The translations under genes were made by a program, and so were the position numbers. 64,000 nt of DNA, taken from Iris pallida. Taxonomy: Eukaryota > Streptophyta > Magnoliopsida > Asparagales > Iridaceae. Numbering within the stretch: the stretch's first letter is position 1; each line of letters opens with the position of its first letter. This document shows, piece after piece, positions 35,043 to 45,149 of the stretch. The stretch lies in the NCBI GenBank assembly GCA_029216955.1, contig JANAVB010010791.1:5142910-5206909 (forward strand), read 5' to 3'. The notes under the pieces were generated by a model. It had not been told where the DNA came from and made no database searches. It was given only the letters and a program-made list of their open reading frames with translations.

Positions 35043-35751
35043 TAATGTTGTACCTATCTGAAAAGAAATTCTCCCGTATTTGTATCGCGTTCGTATTCAT
35101 GTCGTAAATAGAAACTTAATATAGGTAACTACCTAGTTTAAAACATGATAGGTTTTTCTTTTTTCGTGGAAGTGTTTCAGTGCTAATTTGCCAACATGCA
35201 ATACTCGAGACAAATATCAAACAAAAGCTTGATCAGTAAGAAAGTGTTTTGTAAAAATTTGTAAACCAGTCTCAATCCAGCTCACTTGCTTACTATCAAG
35301 AAAACAACACACTTTCCTCCTATATAGCTCTTGCTCTCGCTGTACATATCTATACTTGTGTGGTAGATCAATAATTGTTATACAATTGTGGGTCTCTCTT
35401 TGTTTCTCATTAATGAAACCATTGCCTTCTCTTTTGGAGATTGCCATCCCTTTTCACTCTTTCGCCTAATTATTTATTTACTTATTTTTATTTTTGAGAG
35501 TGAACGGTGGAATAAAATACTTCTCCCACATTTCATTAAAAAGAAATTTTAAGAAACTATAAGCACCCTACAATTGACCACAAGTGTTTGTACAAACCAC
35601 ACTTTGATAAGGGCAATAGTATACAACCATCGCCACTAAAGAAATCAAAACACAAAGTACAAAATCATAAGCATTTGAATTCTCTTCAGAGTAGTATCTT
35701 CTTCTGGGCTGTAGAGTGGTACACCTATGTCTTTTCATGTCTCATCCCGCT
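35043..35751. other. No gene seen
   Basis: AT-rich sequence between elements H and E. A minus-strand frame of 76 codons at 35217-35447 has no recognisable domain and no support. Confidence 0.5.
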
Positions 35752-36246
35752 TGCCACGGGCTTAGTATTTTTGTCTACACTTCGACCCGTGTGGCACAAA
35801 AACTTCCTAATCGAAGACCCGTGTCAGCCTTCCCCAAACGCTTAGCTAGATAGCTAAGGCGTAAATGAGAACAATATGAAGCAAAAGAGAGAGATTCGAA
35901 GATTAAAAAAACTTCACACTATACTAAAGAGAGATTACAACTTTTGGATGGTAAGGAATAAATGAGCCTCTCACTTATTTATAGAACCTCAAAGGACTTA
36001 CATGAAGCTTCTGGAATCGGTATATTCGAGGGATAATTCTAGAGTCTAGATATTTATAAGAAAACTTCTAGTATATCTAGAAAGATCATGAGTCTTTAAG
36101 AGGATTCCAGCATCATCTAGAAAGATTGTCGGTATTCCAGAGAATTCCACCATCTTCTAGAGAATTCCGGAAGCATCCACCATAACCCCAATCCATGGAG
36201 ATTTGTGCAAGTCTGTCTCGGTGGGGCGCAAATTTTTTGGATGACA
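35752..36246 (-). repeat. 3' LTR of gypsy E
   Basis: A 495-bp copy matching 39822-40285 in the same orientation (shared blocks include CTTATTTATAG and TCTAGTATATCTAGAAAGATC). It begins TGCCACGGG where the other begins TGTCACAGA. Confidence 0.85.
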
Positions 36247-36392
36247 CTCATCCCCACATGTTTCGTCAATGCCGGGTGCACCAACGTCTCAGAACGACGT
36301 ACACTCTCGTAGGCATGGTCGCGTCCTTTCTTTGTGCGTCTTGTGCAGCGCTTTTCAGACTTGTCCATCTTCTCCTGAAGATCGGAAGCAAA

Positions 36393-37358
36393 CTAGTTTG
36401 CCGCACAAACTATGACCTTGGTCTGTGCCCTCCTCGGCACAGGACGAGACTCGTACGGGCTGTTGAGTCGTCGATCCACCTCACCTCGTAGCTGCATATA
36501 GTTCTCCACACCTCTGCGCGCGCAGATACCATTGCAACATTTTCGAACTGGGTGTCCCATACGAGCTTTGAGTAACTCCTGGCGCGAGCCACTCCACTTT
36601 GTCACCTCTGCCTTTGCGCAGCCCACAATGTGCTTCTCCGCACTCGTGTCTAGCTTGTTAGCACGATCCACTTCCCTCCGCGGGAGTGACTCATCAGAAC
36701 GCCCCCTTGCAACACCCTTGGTCTCGCATGGAAGGCCTTCCTCCTCGAAACTCTCCTTAATCTCGAGTATCGCTAGGTACGTCGTCTCCATTTGGCTATC
36801 ATTCTTGAGTTGAGTGGCGGAGATAGCTTTTTCCTTTGAAGGCTTGCCTCGTGCAAATTTTACCATACACGACCTTCCTCCATGAAGTCGATGACTCCCA
36901 AATGCGGCATCAGAATCGCCTTTGCCGCGATTAGGAAATCCATGTCCATCGTCTTGAAGTCATCTAGCGACATAACGGTGAAATTAGCAACACCCGACAA
37001 ATTTTCCACTGCTATGCGAACCTCCTTGGCTACCCCTTGCACGGGAGGCACCTCCGCATTGATCGTCTTCATCTTGCTCAAATCTTCCTCCAAGGCTAAA
37101 CCCAAGCGACGGACCTTCACGTCAACGATGAAATTGTGAGTGGCACTAGTGTCAACCAACGCCCATGTGCTCATGGCCATTGATCCTCACGTCAACGTAC
37201 ATGAGCTCCCTGCTTGGAGTCTTCGATACAGCAGACTTGGTCTTAACAGTGTCGAGTAAGCGCAACGCTCCCATGTGCGCTCCCACTTCGCCCTCCTCGT
37301 CCTCCACCTCCTCGCTTCGGATGACATTCACAAGCGTGCTCCTCATCGGCAATCTCAA
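36393..37358 (-). pseudogene. Gypsy E protease region, broken
   Basis: On the minus strand, 37358-37152 reads ELMYVDVRINGHEHM and shifts frame into 37180-36860, which carries the aspartic protease core WALVDTSATHNFI (DTG altered to DTS). The fold continues to MDFLIAAKAILMPHLGVI. A frame at 36866-36393 (EKAISATQLKNDSQ) corresponds to the linker that follows protease in this gypsy type. The RT that should come next is missing. Confidence 0.8.
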
Positions 37359-37399
37359 GCAAAGTGATTTTTTTCACATATAAGAACGAAACTACTTGC

Positions 37400-39798
37400 T
37401 CGGTTGGGCCTTCTCATGCTTCTTTCCCTCGGACGGGCTCTCCTTGGGATCGTTGTCGTCCCACATGTACTCGATGAGCCTCTTGGATGCTGCCACGACG
37501 GTGTTCAGTCTTACACCCTTTATCGCTACAATTCTTGAGTCGCTCACGGTTTGAGTCCATCAAGAAAGAAGAATAAGCGATCATCCTCGTCCATGCAAGA
37601 TATCGCGAGCATCAAATGTGTAAACTCCTCAATATACTCCTTGATTGTCCGGTATGCCTGAGTTGCCGCAAGTTCCGTCTCGCTGCAAACTCTACATTCT
37701 CCGGATAGAACTCAGACTTGATTTCCTTCTTGATATCCTCCCAAGCCTGTTAGCCCAATAATTATATCATATTTTTGAACATGGTTAATCAATTAAGTTT
37801 AACTATTGATGTCAATAATATTCATGTAATCACTATCATGTTGCTACTTAAACTTAGCATTGTCCTATAAACTTAGCATTGTTTTGTTCGTCGAACATGT
37901 ACTTGCAGACAAGCAGTAAGCAAGATCAAACCAGGACATATGCAACGAAGAATTATTGATAGGCCAAAGACGGCATAAGAAGATTTCTCTGAACCGCCTA
38001 ACGACCTATCCGGGACCTCGCATCGGGGGTTCCGCTGCCCGGTCAGCGGACGGAGGTCGAGGGGGCAGCGCCCCCTGTGGGGGTTTGGAGGCGAAGCCCC
38101 CGAAAGGTATTCAGATTTCCAGATCTGTTTATCTTTGGACGATTGCCGTCAAAGAAAAATGAGTCTGCTCAAATGTCAGGAGAAAGACGTCATCAAATGG
38201 GCTATTAGTTTTCATATTTATTCTGTATTTTTCCTTTTATTGAGTATAGGAAAAATGTGAGATTGATCGGATCGGTACTGGCTTAGGTTTTTCTCAGTCC
38301 ACAAACAAAAATAAGCCTACCTACTTATCCCAAAAATCCACAATTCCAAAAAGTCCAAAACCTATGCAAATTTGGTTCATTCCTTAATGTTCTGACCCAG
38401 CAGAACTCTGACCGAGTTCGGTCCGAGTTCGGCCCGAGTTAGATCTGGGTAAATTCGAAATACAATTCCCACCAAATCTGCATTAAACGTTTGTATGCAA
38501 AATTCTAGCATTCGAACTCTGTCCGAACTCTGTCCGAGTTCTGTCCTGCAAAAACACTATAAATAGAGTTGAGATTACCATTCATTTCAATCATCCAATT
38601 TCATCTCTTTTATTCTCTATCTAAAGTGTTCTGAGCTTTTTACTTTCATATCTAATCCTTTACGACTCTTAGCCAAGCCAGTACAGTTTCTGTTTAATCT
38701 AGAGTTTGGTGTTGAAGAGTTGTATCGAAGGCTGTATTCAGAAAACGTTCTAGTTTTCCAATTGCCTTCCGGAGTCGGTCGTGCGCTCGTCGCCAAGCAC
38801 GGTGTTGTGAAGTCGGTCGTGCACTTGTCGCCAAGCACGGTGTTGTAAAAGTTGCAAGTACTCAGTTAAAGCTTGTGCCATAGTAGATTAACAGCGAGCA
38901 AGAGTACTCGCGACTGGACTAGTCCTCTCAGAGAAAAACCAGTATACATCGTGGTGTTCACTGAGTTTGAATTCTTGACTCTTACTTTACCACATTTTAT
39001 TTACCGTTTTTTATCTGCCATAATATATAACTGCTTAATATTTTTAATTGGTGATTATTTTCCGCAGCACACGCACACACTCTATTCACCCCCTCTAGAG
39101 GTTCTCAACGGTCCTACAAAGCCTCTATCGTGCACAAACCTTTCTCGGCTTCCATGCACCTTCGACGACACCACAGCATAACATCGTCGGTAAAGTAGAG
39201 TGAAGTAATGTGTACCTTCACAGCGTCATCGTTGATGTGCAATGTCTTGAAGTAACGCTCCATGTTCCACAAGAAGTTCTCAACTTCTTTGACATCTCGC
39301 ACCCCGCTGAAGGATTTTGGCTCAGATATCTTCCGTCTGGGTGCCTCCCTACCCGAAGGTCAATTGTTCACAATGGCCTTCTCTAAGATGGCAACTTTAG
39401 ACTTTTTCTCCGCAACACTCGACCACGTTCTTTAGCTCCTCGTAGCCTCGGACCTTCCTATGCAAGTCCTCAATCTCCGCACGATGTCCCTTGAGCTCCT
39501 CCTTAAGTACGAATTGGATCTCATGAAATTACTCTCGAAAGATTGCCATGGACGAAGCGACGTCACTCTCCAGCTCATCGTAGAACTCATCTAGCTTCGT
39601 GTTGCTTTGCTCCACGGAGCCCATGCACATCTCTGTCCCTCGAATCCCCTCCAAGACCCCAATACGCTCGACAAGATCGGCAAGACTACGCTCCATCGTA
39701 GGTTCCTTGCTCTTACCCTTCTTGTGCGTCTTGGCGTGCCTCCTCCTTAGGCGACGCAGACCCCTCTTGGACATTCTCAGATGTCGACATGGCACCAA
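37400..39798 (-). pseudogene. Gypsy E gag, split by a solo LTR
   Basis: Starts near 39798 (MVPCRHLRMSKRG) just inside the 5' LTR. It continues to the gag core at 39302-39124 (EVENFLWNMERYFKTLHIND, then RRRCMEAEKGLCTIEA). It is cut by the inserted LTR 37748-39118 and resumes at 37747 as WEDIKKEIKSEFYPENVEF, ending near 37400. Frameshifts and stops are present besides the insertion. Gag would form the particle shell. Confidence 0.82.
37748..39118 (+). mobile_element. Solo LTR, probably of a SIRE-type copia
   Basis: A 1371-bp TG...CA segment (TGTTAGCCC to GTCCTACA) flanked by AAGCC at 37743-37747 and 39119-39123, with no internal region. It ends with TTCACCCCCTCTAG near the 3' edge and carries a GC-rich block with GGGGGCAGCGCCCCC at about 38060-38100, both familiar in LTRs of SIRE/Maximus copia elements (from memory). 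Such a structure arises by recombination between the two LTRs of a full element. Orientation is inferred from the CA-proximal motif. Confidence 0.8.
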
Positions 39799-39821
39799 CC
39801 AACCTTCGCTCTAATACCACT

Positions 39822-40285
39822 TGTCACAGACTTAGTATTTTTTTTTTCCTACACTTTCATCCTTACGACGCACAAGCTTCATAATCGAAGACCCGTGCCA
39901 GCCTTTCCCAAACACTTAGCTAGATTGCTAAGGTGTAAATGAGAACAATATGGAACAAAAGAGAGAGATTGGAAGATTAAAATTTTACTATACTAGAGAG
40001 ATATTACAACTTTTGGGTGGCGAGGAACAAATGAGCCTCCCACTTATTTATAGGGCCTCAAAGGGCTTATATGAAGCTTCTGAAATCGGCATATTCTAGG
40101 GAGTATATATATTTATAAGGAATCTTCTAGTATATCTAGAAAGATCATGAGTCATCTAGAAAGATCATGTGTCTTCAAGAGGATTTCACCATCTTCTAGA
40201 GAATTTCGGAAGCTTCCAGCATAATCCCGGTCCGTGGAGAGTTATGCAAGTCTGTCTCGATGGGACACAAACTTTGAGCGTGACA
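39822..40285 (-). repeat. 5' LTR of gypsy E
   Basis: A 464-bp LTR, TGTCACAGA...GCGTGACA on the plus strand. The primer site lies just to its left on the minus strand. Confidence 0.85.
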
Positions 40286-40580
40286 CGTTGCTTCCTCTAT
40301 CCATAAACATATGTTAGACAATATAAGCATAGCTAGTTGTTGGGCATTTATTTGTTTGTTTTTGAGTATTTTATCGTTCCTTTCCATCCACCCTCCCCAG
40401 CAAATGGTTGTCGCAACCACATCTGATCTCTCTCTTTTTGTTAACTCGATGCTCTCTCCATATGTTGCAAGGCGACTTGATAGAGTCAGGTTGACTACCA
40501 ATTTGAAATTGGTCCTTACAAGCCTTTATCAAATTACATGTTAGGGAAGAATAAGGTCTATAGTTTCCCCATTTTTATTA

Positions 40581-40742
40581 CGGGACTGCTATTTGGCCCG
40601 CGGGCGGGCCAGCCCGCCCGCCACGTGGCCCTCTCCCATTGGCCAGTCAATGACACGGGCCCCATGCTAACAGGGGGGGCCAATGGGAGAGTGCCACGCA
40701 GGCGGGCGGGCTGGCCCGCCTGCGGGCAAGAAAGCATTTTCG
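40581..40742. mobile_element. Mutator-like GC-rich MITE
   Basis: A hairpin of about 162 bp. Arms of 60-70 bases contain GGCGGGCCAGCCCGCCCGCC on one side and its complement on the other, and CCCATTGGCC / GGCCAATGGG near the loop. The outer ends are related as inverted repeats (CGGGACTGCT against CGAAAATGCT). The flanks are a 9-bp direct repeat TTTTTATTA (40572-40580, 40743-40751). A 9-bp duplication with long inverted repeats points to the Mutator superfamily. Confidence 0.75.
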
Positions 40743-40783
40743 TTTTTATTACACAACCATAGTTGTCTAGCCCATTCCAAATT

Positions 40784-41253
40784 TTAATAGGCCCATTCCA
40801 ATTTTTTAAAGAAGGCACATAGTTTCCCCATAGTGAAGAAGAAGGTCCATAGTTTCCCCATTTCTAGTACACAAGCCTCCCAAATTGATATAATTACATG
40901 GTGAGAATTGTGTTCTTGAGGGTAAGCCAAAGGAAGATGCGAACTCTCGTAGGGACTTTGATCATCCATATGGTCACAGCAAACATCAAGCCAACGTCCA
41001 AAATTCATGTTCCGGTACAAGGATTTAACACAAAACTGTCTAGCTTCTCATCTCCAGGAACATAGATCCTCAACATGTGCATTTGGTGGACACCATTGCT
41101 GGAGATAGCATAGGAGCCTCTCACTTCCCATTCACAGAGCTTCTCCGAGGGAGCGTAAAATCGAGGCCTCCATTGTCCGCCTGTCCATTGTAAGGATACT
41201 GGGTCCCATTTGTCTATCTTGTTGATGACCCAGAATGGCATGTCATAATACAC
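40784..41253 (-). pseudogene. Unrecognised protein-coding fragment
   Basis: Two overlapping minus-strand frames, 41253-41005 (VSLQWTGGQWRPRFYAPSEK, then GVHQMHMLRIYVPGDEKLDSF) and 41020-40784 (NFGRWLDVCCDHMDDQS), look like one protein broken by a frameshift near 41010. Amino-acid usage is not transposon-like (Trp, Cys and Met rich, no repeats). I do not recognise the family. It could be a captured or retroposed host gene piece inside the large intron. Confidence 0.4.
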
Positions 41254-41829
41254 AAAGTAGTAAGACGAGCAATCATAGAAAGGACTAAGTTAATGAGAGT
41301 AAGTCTCCCCCAAACTCTTTCACTTAATGTTATTATAAAGATTAATGCAATTTTCAATATCAAATACCATTATCTTACCTCTTTGTCTAGCTCTTTGCAG
41401 TCTAGGAGAACTTGGAGGCTACTCTATTGCAAGCTTGAAATGCATATCCAAAAGGTAGGTCTACAACCTACCAACTGTCTGCCTAAGTTTTTTATGGCAT
41501 GGCCCTCTCATGCTCATAGCTACTTGGCTCGCCACCAACATTGAGGGTTGTTGTCAGGTCACCAACAGGTCATAAATTTGTGTCAAATCGTTTATGGAGA
41601 TTTCTTATGCTCCACATGACGATTTCCTTAAATAATCACTTGGCACTGCTGGTATTTGAATGATGTCCACATATTGGTATCTGTATCCACTTAAGAAACA
41701 AATAGAAATACAGGCGACCTATATAAATTGTTTATCACAGTTATTTGACTATATTCATAAAAGTAATGCTATGTTGGACACAATAGACCAGGCAATCGAC
41801 TGTTGTCCCTAAGTCCAAAACAGAGACTT
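41254..41829. other. No gene seen
   Basis: Unique sequence before copia F with no convincing frame. GACTT at 41825-41829 immediately precedes the F 5' LTR and could be one copy of its target duplication. Confidence 0.5.
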
Positions 41830-42006
41830 TGTTGGAATAATTAGCATGTTGGATGTCATATTTAGTATATTTGAATATCCTGTGACATATTTGGTATGCC
41901 AGAATATGCCACAAGATATCCACAGTATATTCCATCATTGTAATAATGACGGTAAGGCTATATAAAGCCAAGAATACTATCAATAACATATCAAGAAATT
42001 ACAACA
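41830..42006 (+). repeat. 5' LTR of copia F
   Basis: A 177-bp LTR. Its TATATAAA box at 41959-41966 sits in GGCTATATAAAGCC, a context also present in the LTRs of copia G. Confidence 0.9.
41959..41966 (+). promoter_or_regulatory. TATA box in copia F LTR
   Basis: TATATAAA about 40 bases before the LTR end, flanked by GGC/GCC. The same word occurs at 47466, 47647 and 52749 in the other F and G LTRs. Confidence 0.65.
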
Positions 42007-42397
42007 TGGTATCAGAGCCAAAATTCCACAAACCCTAACCCTAGCCGCCACCAACCGACCCCCTTCCAAACCCTAACCCTAGCCGCTAACCCCCCCTCTC
42101 TTCCCGCCCAGCCCCTATTCCGCGCGCGCGGCAAGAGAACCCCGCGGTCCCGCCCCGTGGCGGCTGCTGCTACTACTGCGGTGCTGTTGCATGCGTGCCG
42201 GGCGCCACCCACTCCCAAGGCGCGCACGGCTCCTGCGGATGTTGCCGACACTGAAGCACGCGACGGCACTCGTGTCACTGTTGTTCGACTTGCTCTGAAA
42301 GTTGACACCGAAGGCCTAGATCTGATGGAAATACATGTTCGGATCTAGAAGCAGACGACGATGACAAACGTGACGTGATCATCGAAGAGGAGGATCG

Positions 42398-43288
42398 ATA
42401 GAGGTGATCATCAAAAAGCTGGATCATGCGGAGGTTGCGACATTGATGAAGTTGATGAAGATGTCGGCTGGTGAGAGCATGACACGAACGTCGACAAGGC
42501 TGGAGCTTCCCTCCATCGATCTGAAGCTGGATGGACCATCTACCTATTTGAGTTGGTCACGGCGGGTAAGACGAACCCTCGCAGGAAAGAACCTGGAGGG
42601 GTTTATGTCGGACGAGAAGACGGAACCGGACGATGGCTTGGCGGAACATGAGTGGAAGTCCACTCTTATGGTAATTTACATCTGGCTTCTCAACTCCTTA
42701 GTCCAGTCTATTGCCGCCACAGTCATGGTGAAAGATGTGTGGGAGAAGTTGAGGCGGACCTATGATGGTGTGGGAAACAACTTATGGATCTTCCAGATCA
42801 AGGAGGAGATCGACGACACCGTACAGGAAGAGAGGACGATGCAAGAGTATGCCACAGAGTTGGAGCGTCTGTGGCTGGATTACGACCATACCTCATATCA
42901 GGTAAGTTGCGGGAAACCAAAATGTAAAGAGAGACGGGTATGTCTACAGGAGAGGACGATAAAATTTCTCAAAGGGCTGACTGTAGTATTTTTTCAGAGG
43001 ACGACCCTACTTCTCGCCCAACCGAAGATCTTCACTCTTGAGGAGGCTATCTCATCCATGATACAGGAGAAGACACGCATCAGACTACAGGCGGGGACAG
43101 GTGGTCCTCCCGAAGCAAAGTCAGCACTGACGGCCACCAGCTTGGACGACACAGGACCTAAGGGAGAGGCCTGGCAGCACAACCAACAATGCTACAACTG
43201 TAGGGAGGTGGGCCACCATCGGTATGCTTGTACCAAATCACCTAAGGAGGGAGATTCAGGTGGTGGACGGGGACAATTCGGTAGATGA
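42398..43288 (+). pseudogene. Copia F gag
   Basis: A nearly open Gag frame. The expected start codon is ATA at 42398-42400 where copia G has ATG (48124). The UBN2 gag region is seen in YLSWSRRVRRTLAGKNLEGF and VWEKLRRTYDGV. The CCHC knuckle CYNCREVGHHRYAC lies at about 43192-43233. TGA at 43286 truncates the Gly/Arg-rich tail that continues to about 43350. Loss of the ATG alone would silence translation unless an alternative start is used. Confidence 0.88.
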
Positions 43289-43357
43289 GGACATTTTGGA
43301 GGACGTGGCCGTAGTCGTGGGGTTCGACGAGGCGGTCGAGGAGGCTATCGGACAAAC

Positions 43358-45113
43358 ATGCTGGTAGCAGAAGGAGATGGAGGAGCTGGCGGCACCTTTA
43401 CCGAGGAGGATCAGACACTGGTGGACATGCTGAAGGTGCTCAGGAGGAAGCAGCGAACGTCCAATGGTGTAGACAGGAGGAGCGCAATGGAGGAGGCGTC
43501 CACCTCATTCTTTTCTGGAGGCAACGCCGCCATGTATGCCTATCCATCAGAAGGTACTGACGACTCACTTGCTCTTGCATCCATTGCTTCCCTTAACTCG
43601 TGAAATTGAATTATCGACTCGGGGGCATCTCGGCATGTGACGGAGAATGCTAGTGAGTTCTCCTCGTACACTCACCTAGCATCAGCAGACAGCATTCAGA
43701 CAGTTGATGGCACTTTACAACCAATGGTCAGTATGGGTACTATTAATTATACAGGTTCAGTGAAATTATCTAATGTTTTACATGCTCCATCCTTTCCAGT
43801 CAGTCTCTTGTCCGTTAGTTCTATAATCCTTCAACTTAAATGAATTATTTTTTTTGATATCCCTAAGGTGATCTTCCAGGAGAAAGAGACGGGACGAAGA
43901 CTTGGGACTGGCACTTGGCATAAGGGACTGTAGTACCTGGATCGAGAAGGACTGGACTCAGCACTAATGTCTATAGCAGAGAAGACTGGTATGGGAGGAC
44001 TGCAGATGACGGCCGAGGATACTTTGCTACTCCATCATAGGAGGTTGGGACATTCCTCCTTTGACACTTTAAGTAAATTGTTTTCCGATATTTATGAAAA
44101 AGTGTCAAATAAGAGAAACTAGTATGTGATGCATGTGAGTTAGGCAAACTTACTAGGAGATCCTATATTGGTACGGGTCATAGGAGCTCTTGTGTTTTTG
44201 AGGTAGTAGACTCTGATGTTTGGGGTCTATGTGCTACTAATACTATAAATGGTTACAAGTACTTTGTTTCCTTTATTGATTTTGCTTCTCGTGTCACCTG
44301 GTTGTACTTGATAAAAAATAAGAGTGATGTACCTATTTGTTTTCGAGATTTTCACAAACATGTCCAGACTCGGTATGGGACAATTGTGAAGGGACTGTAG
44401 TACCTGGATCGAGAAGGACTGGACTCAGCACTAATGTCTATAGCAGAGAAGACTGGTATGGGAGGACTGCAGATGACGGCCGAGGATACTTTGCTACTCC
44501 ATCATAGGAGGTTGGGACATTCCTCCTTTGACACTTTAAGTAAATTGTTTTTCGATATTTATGAAAAAGTGTCAAATAAGAGAAACTAGTATGTGATGCA
44601 TGTGAGTTAGGCAAACTTACTAGGAGATCCTATATTGGTACGGGTCATAGGAGCTCTTCTGTTTTTGAGGTAGTAGACTCTGATGTTTGGGGTCTATGTG
44701 CTACTAATACTATAAATGGTTACAAGTACTTTGTTTCCTTTATTGATTTTGCTTCTCGTGTCACCTGGTTGTACTTGATAAAAAATAAGAGTGATGTACC
44801 TACTTGTTTTCGAGATTTTCATAAACATGTCCAGACTCGGTATGGGACAATTGTGAAGGTACTAAGGTCTGACAATGGAACGGAGTATACAAACAGAACA
44901 CTTGCAGAATACTTGTCAGCACACGGGATACAACATCCGACCACTTGTGCATACACACCTGTACAAAATGACGTAGCAGAAAGGAAGAACAGACATCTGG
45001 AGGTCGCAAGAAGCATGATGATTGACATGAATGTCCCACAAAGTCTGTGGAGACATGCAGTGTTGACAGCAACTCAACTAATCAACAGAATGCCTTCGAA
45101 GGTCCTGGGATGA
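43358..45113 (+). pseudogene. Copia F protease and integrase, with internal duplication
   Basis: The protease core IIDSGASRHVTENASEF lies at about 43609, followed by stops (TGA near 43841, TAG near 43931). The pre-integrase segment LLLHHRRLGHSSFDTLSKL and the start of the integrase core occur twice because of the duplication. The second copy continues into the core with D (FIDFAS), D (RSDNGTEY) and E (DVAERKNRH). The frame ends at TGA 45111. Integration activity is impossible in this state. Confidence 0.85.
43922..44855. repeat. 467-bp tandem duplication in copia F
   Basis: 43922-44388 and 44389-44855 are head-to-tail copies, nearly identical by eye. AAGG microhomology lies at the breakpoints (GTGAAGGGACTG against GTGAAGGTACTA). 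Copia G has only one copy, so it arose after the two families separated or after insertion. Confidence 0.93.
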
Positions 45114-45149
45114 AAGTCCCCATGTGAAATATTGTAAGACAATAATAGT

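Larger units (their letters stand above)
35752..40285 (-). mobile_element. Gypsy element E, internally deleted, with a solo LTR inside
   Basis: Minus-strand Ty3/gypsy-type element. Its LTRs are 39822-40285 (5') and 35752-36246 (3'), alike throughout but clearly diverged. The primer site, complement of 39806-39817, reads TGGTATTAGAGC, one base off the tRNA-Met site. A purine tract TGTGGGGATGAG precedes the 3' LTR (complement of 36247-36258). Gag and protease are recognisable; RT, RNase H and integrase are absent. Removing the solo LTR leaves about 2.2 kb of internal sequence. I see no clean target duplication. Confidence 0.82.

Noticed and set aside
40286..40290. Target duplication for gypsy E (CGCTT against CGTTG)
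   Set aside because: The two flanks do not match well enough to claim a duplication; E is accepted on its LTR pair, primer site and purine tract instead.
42007..42018. TGGTATCAGAGC words as tRNA gene fragments
   Set aside because: They sit directly beside LTRs and are primer binding sites complementary to tRNA-Met, with no tRNA cloverleaf around them.
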